Origin: Corynebacterium variabile
GTDB lineage: Bacteria; Actinomycetota; Actinomycetes; Mycobacteriales; Mycobacteriaceae
Assembly (NCBI RefSeq): GCF_006539825.1
Contig: NZ_BJNT01000004.1
Coordinates: 186,001-250,000, forward strand
Direction of reading: 5' to 3'
DNA: 64,000 nt
The translations under genes and the position numbers were made by a program. Below, in pieces: positions 37,812 to 45,432 of this stretch. The notes beneath the pieces were generated by a model. It did no database searches. It had not been told where the DNA came from and saw only the letters and a program-made list of their open reading frames with translations. Numbering within the stretch: position 1 is the first letter of the stretch; the number at the start of each line of letters is the position of its first letter.

Positions 37812-38591
37812 ATGACCCAGAGCTGGGGCTACACTCCCCCGGAAGGTTCCGGGAGCGGCAGGCCGGGCGGTTCGGGTGCCGGCGAGGATGACGCCACCCG
37901 CGTCTTCCCTCCGGTGACCCCGGGCCAGGCCGGAGCTGCGGGCGCTGCGGGCACAGCCGGTGCCGGCGGTTTCCAGCACAATCCCTTCCAGTCCGGGCAG
38001 TGGGGCCAGCAGGGCCAGTACCAGCCTCAGGGGTACCCGCAGGGGCAGCCGGGTCAGCAGCGTCAGCAGGGTGACGGCGGTGGCAACGGCACGAAGATCG
38101 CCCTGATCATCGTGGTGATCCTGCTGGTCATCGCCCTCGGCGTCCTGCTCGCCACCCAGTGGAACAACCTCTTCGGCTCCGATGACTCCGACAACGGCGC
38201 GTCCTCCCCGGCCACCACCACCGTCGTCGTGCCGCCAGATGCCGGGGGCAGCGGAGACACGGAAGACTCCACCCCGTCCACCACCGCCTCCCAGGCGCGG
38301 CCCACCACCGCCGACCTGCCCGGTGGCGTCACCCCGGTGAACGCCGCGGCGTCCAACGGTGAGCCCACCGGAAACTTCAACTCCATATGGTTGTCCGGCC
38401 CGACCACGCCGGGCTTCGCCGAGAACGTGCGCAATGCCTACGTCGAGGCCTACCGCGTCGACCGGAACACCGACCAGACCGTCATCGCCTCGAGCCCGAC
38501 CACCGGCCAGGCCTACACGATGAGCTGCTCGGACCAGGGGAGCTACATCCACTGCACCGGAGGCAACGACGCCCATGTCTACATCGCCTGA
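37812..38591 (+). CDS. Gln/Gly/Pro-rich single-pass membrane protein
   Basis: 259 residues, ATG 37812 behind GGAAGGAAACACA. Cytoplasmic N-terminal 90 residues are low-complexity (repeated GQ, QGQ and PQG units), one transmembrane helix lies at 95-115, then a Thr/Ser/Pro-rich stalk and a C-terminal domain of about 85 residues (FNSIWLSGPTTPGFAENV, two cysteines in SCSDQGSYIHC). Not recognised. Its 3' end overlaps the next gene by 17 bases, so co-expression with the beta-lactamase-fold genes is likely. Confidence 0.75.
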   Translation: MTQSWGYTPPEGSGSGRPGGSGAGEDDATRVFPPVTPGQAGAAGAAGTAGAGGFQHNPFQSGQWGQQGQYQPQGYPQGQPGQQRQQGDGGGNGTKIALIIVVILLVIALGVLLATQWNNLFGSDDSDNGASSPATTTVVVPPDAGGSGDTEDSTPSTTASQARPTTADLPGGVTPVNAAASNGEPTGNFNSIWLSGPTTPGFAENVRNAYVEAYRVDRNTDQTVIASSPTTGQAYTMSCSDQGSYIHCTGGNDAHVYIA

Positions 38592-39510
38592 CCGGCGTCT
38601 CGCGCGGCTCGTCCCCACGGTCGCCACCGCACTTCTCACGGCCGTCACGCTCAGCGGCTGCGTCATCGGCACCGTCGACGATGACGACGCCGACGGTGAC
38701 GCAGGACAGGCCGTCGTCACCGTCACCGACGACGGAGCGCCGGATCCCACCGGTCCTGCCACATCCACCTCCGCTGCACCGGCCGCCGGTCCCGCCGAGG
38801 GTGCGGAGGTGAACGTCGACGTCCTCTATGCGCTGGCCTACCTCGACAACGGCAGCGTCGTCACCGCCGGTGACCTGGAAACCACCGTCGCCTGGTCGAC
38901 AAGCAAGGTCCCGGTCGCTGTCGCCGCCCTGCGCGCCGTCGACGACGGCACCTCCCTGTCGGACGCGGCGACCGTCCAGGGCAACGTCACCTCCGCGATC
39001 ACCGCCTCCGACAACGGTGCGGCCCAGGCCCTGTGGGACTCCCTCGGGGATCCCGCGACCGCCGGGGCGAAGGTCGAGGACGTACTGCGCGAGGGCGGGG
39101 ACGCATCGACCACCGTGCAGACCCAGGTCGTCCGTGACGGATTCACGTCCTTCGGCCAGACCCTGTGGTCCACCGCCGACCAGGTGCGGTTCGCCGGCGG
39201 ACTCTCCTGCCTCGCCGGGGCACAGCCCGTGCTCACCGCCATGGGGCAGATCTCCGCCGGGCAGGACTACGGTCTCGGCCGGATTCCGGAGGCGCGCTAC
39301 AAGGGTGGCTGGGGTCCCGACACCTCCGGCAGCTACCAGGTCCGCCAGTTCGGACTGGTGCCCGGCGCCGACGGCACCCTGGTCCCGGTCGCTGTCGCCG
39401 TGACTTCCCCCGACGGCAGTTACGAGTCCGGATCCGCCGCCCTCAGTGAGATCGTCGACCAGCTCAGCGGCACCCTCAGTGGCGTCCACGGTGTGAAAAC
39501 CACCTGCTGA
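38575..39510 (+). CDS. Lipoprotein beta-lactamase-fold serine hydrolase, paralogue 2
   Basis: 311 residues. Signal peptide with lipobox TLSGC (Cys29), then Asp/Thr/Pro-rich linker and the serine-hydrolase core: S108-T-S-K111, S145-D-N147, and YKGGWG. The domain is shorter than in paralogues 1 and 3, and lacks their GFGDIHW segment (it has SFGQTLW instead). Starts within the preceding gene (17-base overlap). Anchored by lipid rather than by a helix. Confidence 0.78.
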   Translation: MSTSPDRRLARLVPTVATALLTAVTLSGCVIGTVDDDDADGDAGQAVVTVTDDGAPDPTGPATSTSAAPAAGPAEGAEVNVDVLYALAYLDNGSVVTAGDLETTVAWSTSKVPVAVAALRAVDDGTSLSDAATVQGNVTSAITASDNGAAQALWDSLGDPATAGAKVEDVLREGGDASTTVQTQVVRDGFTSFGQTLWSTADQVRFAGGLSCLAGAQPVLTAMGQISAGQDYGLGRIPEARYKGGWGPDTSGSYQVRQFGLVPGADGTLVPVAVAVTSPDGSYESGSAALSEIVDQLSGTLSGVHGVKTTC

Positions 39511-39565
39511 CCAGTGTTTTCCGTCTCCTGTGAGCGTCCACAGGTTGATGCTCTATGGTCGTGGG

Positions 39566-40564
39566 GTGGCAAGTTGGAACGAAGACGGAACAGACGGAAC
39601 TGACGGGCAGGGCCGGGGCGGCACCGGGGGTCTGTGGACCCTCGGTGCCATTCTGCTGCTGATCCTCAGTGTCACTGTCTTCGTCACGGCCCTGAACTCG
39701 GGTTCCTCCTCCGAGAGCTCGGCGGACCGTGAACAGTCCGCGCTGGAGAGCGCTGCCGCCGAGGCGTCCCGTCCGACCGCACAGGAACAGGCCGAGGACG
39801 CGACCCGTCGTATCGAGGCCGTCGTCAACGACATCAGCGGGCGTTTCGATGCCCGGGTGGGCATCAGTCTGCGGGCCGGAGGCGGTGTGGTCCACGCCGG
39901 CGAGTCCGGCGATCTGCACGCCTGGTCCACGGCCAAGGTCCCCATCGCCTATGCCGCCGTCCAGAACATGCTGGACGCAGGGGAGGACCCTGCCGTTCTC
40001 GCCGATGACCTCACCTTCGCGCTGACGAAGTCGGACAATGACGCCGCCCTGCGGCTCTGGGAATCCCTCGGTACCGACGAGCAGTCCTCGGCCGCAGTCG
40101 ACGGTGTCTTCCGGCAGGCCGGTGACCCCACCGACGCCGAAGGGGACCGCAACCGCGAGGACTACGAGGGTTTCGGTGACATCCACTGGACCCTCGACAA
40201 CCAGGTCATCTTCGCCAACCGCATGGCCTGCCTGCCCGGTGCCGAGCAGGTCCTCGACCAGATGGGCCATGTCGTCGACGAGCACCGCGACGGTCTCGGC
40301 CAGCTGCCCGGCGCCCGGTTCAAGGGCGGGTGGGGTGACGAGAACGACGGCACCTACCTGTTCCGCGAGTTCGGACTCGTCGGTGAGGCCGACCACCAGG
40401 TCCCCGTCGCCTTCACGATCGTGCCCGGTGACGCCACCGACGGCACCGCCCGGGAGGCCTCCGCCGCCCTGGCAGAGGCCCTCGCCCCGGTGATCACCGA
40501 CCTCGGCGCCGAGGGGGGCGTGGCGGAGTGCCAGGTCCCCGCCTCCGTTCCGCCGTCGGTGTAG
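39566..40564 (+). CDS. Membrane-anchored beta-lactamase-fold serine hydrolase, paralogue 3
   Basis: About 332 residues from GTG 39566; ATG 39548 and GTG 39530 are alternative starts. One transmembrane helix after a Gly/Asp-rich cytoplasmic tail, a helical Glu/Ala-rich linker (possible coiled coil), then WSTAKVP (S-x-x-K), KSDNDAALRLW (S-D-N) and RFKGGWGDENDGTYL (K-G-G). Closest to paralogue 1 along its whole length, with the shared C-terminal AECQVPA ending. Confidence 0.76.
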   Translation: MASWNEDGTDGTDGQGRGGTGGLWTLGAILLLILSVTVFVTALNSGSSSESSADREQSALESAAAEASRPTAQEQAEDATRRIEAVVNDISGRFDARVGISLRAGGGVVHAGESGDLHAWSTAKVPIAYAAVQNMLDAGEDPAVLADDLTFALTKSDNDAALRLWESLGTDEQSSAAVDGVFRQAGDPTDAEGDRNREDYEGFGDIHWTLDNQVIFANRMACLPGAEQVLDQMGHVVDEHRDGLGQLPGARFKGGWGDENDGTYLFREFGLVGEADHQVPVAFTIVPGDATDGTAREASAALAEALAPVITDLGAEGGVAECQVPASVPPSV

Positions 40565-40583
40565 CGTCAGGCCTCCGGCAGTT

Positions 40584-41654
40584 CTAGACCTCCAGCAGTC
40601 CGATCTGTGCACCGATGCTCTCGGCGTAGTGCAGCTGGTCCAGCCAACCGGTCGTGCCGGGCCGCAGCTGGATGTACGGACGGTTCGTCGGCCCACCCTT
40701 GACCCGCCCGGCCCTCGCCTCGTACCGCAGCCGGGCACCATGACCGGCGTCGACGAGCCCGGAGATGTCCCGGTGCGGGTCCGCCAGATTCTCCCGCGCT
40801 TCAGCCAGCAGGTCCATCGTCTCGTCGAGCGCGGTGACCAGGGCCTCCCGGTTGTTCTCGCACATCGCCCGGACCAGGCCCGGTTCGGTACCTGCGACGC
40901 GGGTGGCGTCCCGGAAACTCGATGCGGCCAGGGACAGTGCCAGCGCCCCACCCTGGTCCGCGGTCACCGCGAGGGCTTCGGCGAGGACGTGGGTGAGGTG
41001 GGAGATGCGGGCGACGGCCCCGTCATGCTTCCGGGCACGCGCCGGTACGACCACCGCACCGACCTGCACGGCCATGTCCACGACCCGGCACCAGATCTGC
41101 AGCCAGTCGGCATCCTCGGGAGCGCCGTCCTCCGGTGCGCCGTCGGTCGTCACGACCCACACCGCCCCCTGGAACAGGCCCTCCAGCGTCGCGTCCCAGC
41201 CGGAATCCGCGGTGCCGGCCATCGGGTGGCCGCCGACGAAACGACCGGACAGGCCGTGGGCTTCGACCAGCTGCAGCACCTCACCCTTCACCGAGGTCAC
41301 GTCGGTGAGCCCGCAGGACGGGGCATGGGTGGCCACCGCCTCGAGCATCGCGGGCAGGGCGGGGACCGGCACGCCGAGCACGATGAGGGCGTCCTCCCGC
41401 TCGGCGCGGGACAGCGTGGCGACGAGGTCGCCGGAGACGTCGAACCCGTCGGAGGACGCCGCCTCCACCGTCGCGGTCGACCGGTTCCATCCGAAGGCCG
41501 GGGTTCCCGCGGCCGTCAGATCACGCAGCAGGCTGCCGCCGATCAGACCCAGTCCGAGCACGCACACCGGACCGGACCTGCCGGGGGAACGGGGGTGGAC
41601 AGCGGGCTGTCCGTCGGCATGTGCGGTGGTCAGGTCGGCATTCGGAGAAGTCAC
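40584..41654 (-). CDS. tyrA: Prephenate dehydrogenase
   Basis: 356 residues. NAD(P)-binding GLGLIGGSLLRDL, Asp-free second strand with WNRS (suggests NADP tolerance), TDVTSVKGEV, the substrate-binding GGHPMAGTADSGWDA and ARKHDGAVARISHLTHVLA. No ACT domain is evident at the C-terminus, so feedback by tyrosine is not predicted from sequence. Converts prephenate to 4-hydroxyphenylpyruvate, the last step before transamination (see the pat gene at 27.8 kb). Divergent from the tadA pair. Confidence 0.93.
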   Translation of the reverse strand: MTSPNADLTTAHADGQPAVHPRSPGRSGPVCVLGLGLIGGSLLRDLTAAGTPAFGWNRSTATVEAASSDGFDVSGDLVATLSRAEREDALIVLGVPVPALPAMLEAVATHAPSCGLTDVTSVKGEVLQLVEAHGLSGRFVGGHPMAGTADSGWDATLEGLFQGAVWVVTTDGAPEDGAPEDADWLQIWCRVVDMAVQVGAVVVPARARKHDGAVARISHLTHVLAEALAVTADQGGALALSLAASSFRDATRVAGTEPGLVRAMCENNREALVTALDETMDLLAEARENLADPHRDISGLVDAGHGARLRYEARAGRVKGGPTNRPYIQLRPGTTGWLDQLHYAESIGAQIGLLEV

Positions 41655-41692
41655 CTACCAAGTGTGGCACAAAGCCGACTACCGTAGCGCCC

Positions 41693-42229
41693 ATGAGTGG
41701 TTTCGTCGTCGCAGCACACCTCACCGACGGGGTCTGGAATCTGCGCGTGGTGCAACGGTCCGTCCCCGACGGCCTGGCCCCGCTGGTCCGTCGGCTGCGG
41801 GATATGCGGGCGGAGGGCGTCCTGCTGGGACTGGTCTCCGTCGACGACGACTGGGCGGCCCTGGTGCGCCCCGCACCGGGCGGTGCCCGTCTGCTGCTCG
41901 GTGACTCGACCGTCGCCCTGGAGGACGAGGACGATCCCGAGGTCGACGGGGTGCGGCTCGCCGCGGACATTCTCGACGAACTCGGCCTCGATGCGCCCAC
42001 CGACGAGGAGATCGAGGACGCCGACGACCCCGACGCCCCCTGGCCCGAAGGCGATTTCGGCATCCTCACCGACCTCGGTGTCGGCGAACAGTCCCTCTCC
42101 GTCCTCTTCGACGACGCCGAGATCTACGCCTCCGACCAACTGCTCTCCATCGCCGGGGACCTGGGCTTCGGCGACGAGCTCGCGGACCTCTTCGACGAGG
42201 AGCTCGCTGACCTTGTCGGCGACGAATAG
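41693..42229 (+). CDS. TadA-associated protein
   Basis: 178 residues, ATG 41693. An acidic protein (clusters such as DDPEVDG, EEIEDADDPDAP, and FDEELADLVGDE) with N-terminal strands GFVVAAHLTDGVWNLRVV. This family is nearly always encoded next to tadA in actinobacteria and is named from that linkage only; biochemical role unknown. It overlaps or abuts the tadA start. Confidence 0.85.
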   Translation: MSGFVVAAHLTDGVWNLRVVQRSVPDGLAPLVRRLRDMRAEGVLLGLVSVDDDWAALVRPAPGGARLLLGDSTVALEDEDDPEVDGVRLAADILDELGLDAPTDEEIEDADDPDAPWPEGDFGILTDLGVGEQSLSVLFDDAEIYASDQLLSIAGDLGFGDELADLFDEELADLVGDE

Positions 42230-42269
42230 CCCCCTGATCGGCGACGGACTGCCGGAACCCGCGGCCGCG

Positions 42270-42716
42270 GTGCGTGACCGCGCACGGATGGCCCGGGCAC
42301 TGGAGGTCGCGGCATCCACCCCGGACGGTGATGTGCCGGTCGGCGCGGTCGTCTACGCCCCCGACGGCACCGAACTCGCCGCGGCGACAAACCGCCGGGA
42401 GGCGGACGCCGACCCCACCGCCCATGCCGAGGTCCTGGCACTGCGCGCCGCGGCGGCGGCCCACGGGGACGCCTGGCGCCTGACGGACTGCGCCCTCGTG
42501 GTGACCCTCGAACCCTGCGCCATGTGCGCCGGGGCGATGGTCGGTGCCCGGGTGCGCACCGTGGTCTTCGGGGCATGGGAACCGCGCACCGGGGCCTGTG
42601 GATCGGTCTTCGACGTGGCCCGTGAATCCCCGCTGCATGCGGTGGAGGTCCGGGGCGGGGTACTGCTCGACGAGTGCGAGGATCTGGTCCGGGAGTTCTT
42701 CAGTTCCCGGCGGTGA
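42270..42716 (+). CDS. tadA: tRNA-specific adenosine deaminase
   Basis: 148 residues if started at GTG 42270. TTG 42213 behind GAGGAG and ATG 42288 are alternatives; the domain is complete in each. Zinc deaminase motifs: PTAHAEVLAL (His and catalytic Glu) and LEPCAMCAGAM (two Cys). It converts A34 to inosine in tRNA-Arg(ACG), and two copies of that tRNA lie at 29-30 kb. Confidence 0.92.
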   Translation: MRDRARMARALEVAASTPDGDVPVGAVVYAPDGTELAAATNRREADADPTAHAEVLALRAAAAAHGDAWRLTDCALVVTLEPCAMCAGAMVGARVRTVVFGAWEPRTGACGSVFDVARESPLHAVEVRGGVLLDECEDLVREFFSSRR

Positions 42717-42794
42717 CGTTCCCGGGATGTGTATTGTCGGCCACACCGACCGGGCTTCCGTCCCGGACCACCGAACCCCCGGAAGGGAAACACC

Positions 42795-42971
42795 ATGGGC
42801 ATCGACGACCTGAAGAAGTACGCGGACAAGGCCAAGGACGCCGTCTCCGACAACCGCGACAAGATCGAGGGCGCCGCCGACAGCGCCATCGACAAGGTCG
42901 CCAAGGGTGACAAGGGCGAGAAGGTCAAGGGCGCCGTCCGCAGCGGCCTCGACAAGCTGACCGGAGAGTAA
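42795..42971 (+). CDS. Small antitoxin-like (MT0933 family) protein
   Basis: 58 residues, ATG 42795 behind GGAAGGGAAACACC. Lys/Asp-rich amphipathic helices (DDLKKYADKAKDAV, then KIEGAADSAIDKVA) match the Rv0909-type antitoxin family, whose mycobacterial partner is a neighbouring polyketide-cyclase-like toxin. No toxin gene is adjacent, so it is an orphan or has another role. Confidence 0.75.
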   Translation: MGIDDLKKYADKAKDAVSDNRDKIEGAADSAIDKVAKGDKGEKVKGAVRSGLDKLTGE

Positions 42972-43008
42972 TTTCCGTTACCGTCACCGGTGCGTTACCC
43001 TGTTCCAC

Positions 43009-43098
43009 GGTGGCGTGTCCGAGCGGCCGAAGGTGCTCGCCTCGAAAGCGAGTGTTGTGTAATAACAACCGGGGGTTCAAATCCCTCCGCCACCGCCA
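43009..43098 (+). tRNA. tRNA-Ser(CGA)
   Basis: Class II tRNA: acceptor GGTGGCG/CGCCACC, anticodon stem CTCGC/GCGAG with loop CTCGAAA (anticodon CGA), long variable arm, T-loop GGTTCAAATCC, discriminator G and encoded CCA (43096-43098). Confidence 0.96.
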
Positions 43099-43102
43099 GA
43101 GA

Positions 43103-43138
43103 AGAACCCCGGTACCGGATCTCCGGTGCCGGGGTTCT
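43103..43138 (+). terminator. Intrinsic terminator after tRNA-Ser(CGA)
   Basis: AGAACCCCGGTACCGG/CCGGTGCCGGGGTTCT with a four-base loop; one mismatch; weak T-tail (GGTTCT). Confidence 0.75.
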
Positions 43139-43159
43139 GCCATGTCCATGGTTCCCTCA

Positions 43160-43228
43160 TGCAGGTTCACGTCCCGGGAGGCCGAATCGGAGGGCTCCGG
43201 ACGGACTCCCGGGACGTGAAAACCTGCA
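43160..43228. repeat. Long palindrome upstream of the acyltransferase gene
   Basis: Left arm 43160-43180 and right arm 43206-43228 pair along TGCAGGTT..CACGTCCCGGGAG, with two extra bases bulged in the right arm, around a 25-base spacer. It lies between the tRNA terminator and the promoter region of the acyltransferase gene, which otherwise holds nothing recognisable to 43376. Not homologous to families 1 or 2. Confidence 0.7.
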
Positions 43229-43376
43229 CGGGGTGGGAGAGAGGTGCTCAGAAACGGGTGTCCCACGAGGTGTACGACTCTCACCTCGCCGAGGATGCGG
43301 AGTTGTCCGGTCCCGTTGCTACGGTTGTCTCCGGCGAAACAAGGGTGGACCAGAGCAGAAAGAAGGTCAGGGCACA

Positions 43377-45389
43377 GTGCCGAAACCGGTGGACAAGGGG
43401 ACGACGTATGTCCCGGGGTTGGACGGACTGCGCACACTCGCGGTCACTGTGGTGATTCTCTTCCACCTGGGGGTCGGCGGCGTCCCCGGTGGACTGCTCG
43501 GCGTGGGTGTCTTCTTCACACTCTCCGGCTACCTCATCACCTCGAACCTCATGCGGTCCTGGGACCGGCGCGGCAACCTCGGCCTGAAGACCTTCTGGCT
43601 ACGCCGGTTCCGGCGTCTGGCCCCGGCGATGATCGTCACGGTCATCGCCGTCCTCCTGCTCACCGTCGCCCTCGACCGCGGCGCGCTGACCGACCGGGCC
43701 GGTGAAGGACTCTCGACGTTCTTCTACGTCAACAACTGGCACACGATCTTCTCCGAGGCCTCCTACTTCGACAACTTCGGTGGCCCCGGTCCCCTGGACC
43801 ACATGTGGTCCCTGTCGGTGGAGGAGCAGTTCTACCTGGTCTGGCCGCTGCTCCTGCTCGGACTGCTGCTCCTGCTGCGCAGGCGCCGGACGCTGGTGGC
43901 CTGGGCGACGGTGGTCCTCGCCGTGGCGTCCTTCGGACTGATGTGGTGGCTCGCGAGCGCCGGTGCGGACAACACCCGCGCCTACGAGGGCACCGACACC
44001 CGTGCCGGTGGACTGCTGCTCGGCGCCGCGCTGGCCGTCTGGCTGTCCTCCCGCCGTGCCGCCGGGAAGTCGACACAGCCCAACGGGCCCGCCGCCGCGG
44101 TCCTCGGACTCGTCGGCGTCGCCGGCATCCTCGCGATGGTCATCCTCGTCGACCAGGACGACATGTTCCTCTACCAGGGCGGCATCGCCCTGCTCAGTGT
44201 CGCCGCGGTGTGCGCTATCCTCGCGGTGCTGCGCCCCACCGGCGTGTGGTCGGCGGTCTTCGGTTGCCTGCCGATGCGCTGGCTCGGCGAGCGGTCCTAC
44301 GGCATCTACCTCTGGCACATGCCCGTCATCGCCTTCCTCCCGGCCGGCTGGGTCGAGGACAGGCTGCTGCTCTCCCTCGTACTCACCGCCGGCATCTCCG
44401 TGGTGCTCTCCGCGGTGAGCTGGAAGTACTTCGAGGACCCGGTCCGCCGCCACGGCGTGGTCGGTCCGGTGAAGGACTGGTGGGCCGAGTGGAAGCTCGA
44501 CAGGGCCGTCCCGGTGAAGCGTCGTGGTCGGATCCAGCGCTACGCCGGGGCCGGCTCCGGTGTGGTGCTCTCCGCCGTCATCGTCATCGGTGCGCCCGCC
44601 GTCCTCGCCGACCCGGACGGTGGTGCATCCGGCGGGTCCGCTGACGGCACCGGCGGTCAGGCCATGGAGGTGGAGAACGACGGCCCCGTCACCGCCGACG
44701 AGTCCGAGGCGGCCGAGGCCGCGGCCAACGGCGTCAGCCAGATGGCGTGCACCAAGGTCATCCACGTCGGTGACTCGACCTCGCTGGGCATCTTCAACCC
44801 GGACATGCTGCCCGACCCCGCCGACGTCGGCGAGAACCAGTACATCGAGCACGGCGGCCCCGAGGTCGAGACCAGTGTCTTCGGTGGACGCAACACCACC
44901 GAGGGCTTCGAGGACTACCCCTCGGCGGTCGATTCCGTCGCCGAGCTGCTCACCTACGACCAGCCCGAGGGCACCTGCTGGGTCATCGGCACCGGTGTGA
45001 ACGACGCCGCGAATGTCGCCGCCGGCGCGAACTACGACGAAGAGACCCGCGTCCGCATGATGATGGACCAGCTCGACGGTCAGCGCGTCATGTGGTCCAC
45101 CGCGAAGACCCGCATCGACGACGGCTACTACGCCGACGCCAACATGCAGAAGTTCAACGAGATCCTCGAGAACACCATGAAGGACTACCCCAACGCGGTC
45201 GTGTGGGACTGGGCTTCCGAGGTCGCCGACCACATGGACTGGTTCCTCGACGGTGACGACGTGCACTACAACGCCGAGGGCAATGCCGCCCGCGGCCGGA
45301 TGTTCGCCGCCGCCCTCGCCAACGCCTTCCCGGCCGGTGGACCCGATGAGGTGGCAGGCGGAACGGTCGTGACCTCCGGGACGGAGTAG
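43377..45389 (+). CDS. OafA/YrhL-type membrane acyltransferase with SGNH domain
   Basis: 670 residues from GTG 43377 (AAGGTCAGGG upstream). N-terminal acyltransferase-3 domain of about 10 membrane helices: GLDGLRTLAVTVVILFHLG, FTLSGYLIT, the LRRFRRLAPAMI motif and the DHMWSLSVEEQFYLVWP signature; then an extracellular SGNH-like domain with VIHVGDSTSLG (nucleophile Ser), GTGVNDAANVA and DVHYNAEGNAARG (Asp-x-x-His). It acetylates or acylates an envelope glycan or glycolipid. With a CmpL gene 43 bases downstream, a TmaT-like role in acetylating trehalose corynomycolate before export is the most attractive inference. Confidence 0.85.
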   Translation: MPKPVDKGTTYVPGLDGLRTLAVTVVILFHLGVGGVPGGLLGVGVFFTLSGYLITSNLMRSWDRRGNLGLKTFWLRRFRRLAPAMIVTVIAVLLLTVALDRGALTDRAGEGLSTFFYVNNWHTIFSEASYFDNFGGPGPLDHMWSLSVEEQFYLVWPLLLLGLLLLLRRRRTLVAWATVVLAVASFGLMWWLASAGADNTRAYEGTDTRAGGLLLGAALAVWLSSRRAAGKSTQPNGPAAAVLGLVGVAGILAMVILVDQDDMFLYQGGIALLSVAAVCAILAVLRPTGVWSAVFGCLPMRWLGERSYGIYLWHMPVIAFLPAGWVEDRLLLSLVLTAGISVVLSAVSWKYFEDPVRRHGVVGPVKDWWAEWKLDRAVPVKRRGRIQRYAGAGSGVVLSAVIVIGAPAVLADPDGGASGGSADGTGGQAMEVENDGPVTADESEAAEAAANGVSQMACTKVIHVGDSTSLGIFNPDMLPDPADVGENQYIEHGGPEVETSVFGGRNTTEGFEDYPSAVDSVAELLTYDQPEGTCWVIGTGVNDAANVAAGANYDEETRVRMMMDQLDGQRVMWSTAKTRIDDGYYADANMQKFNEILENTMKDYPNAVVWDWASEVADHMDWFLDGDDVHYNAEGNAARGRMFAAALANAFPAGGPDEVAGGTVVTSGTE

Positions 45390-45432
45390 TCTTTCCCGAC
45401 CTTTCCAGCCGTGTCGCCTAGGATGGTCGGCC

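Noticed and set aside
38043-38090. Gln/Gly-rich repeats in the 37812 protein as a DNA repeat element
   Set aside because: It is coding low complexity confined to one gene with a plausible cytoplasmic tail.
42990-43376. N-terminal extension of the acyltransferase back to 42990
   Set aside because: It would translate through tRNA-Ser(CGA) and its terminator; GTG 43377 starts exactly at the family N-terminus.
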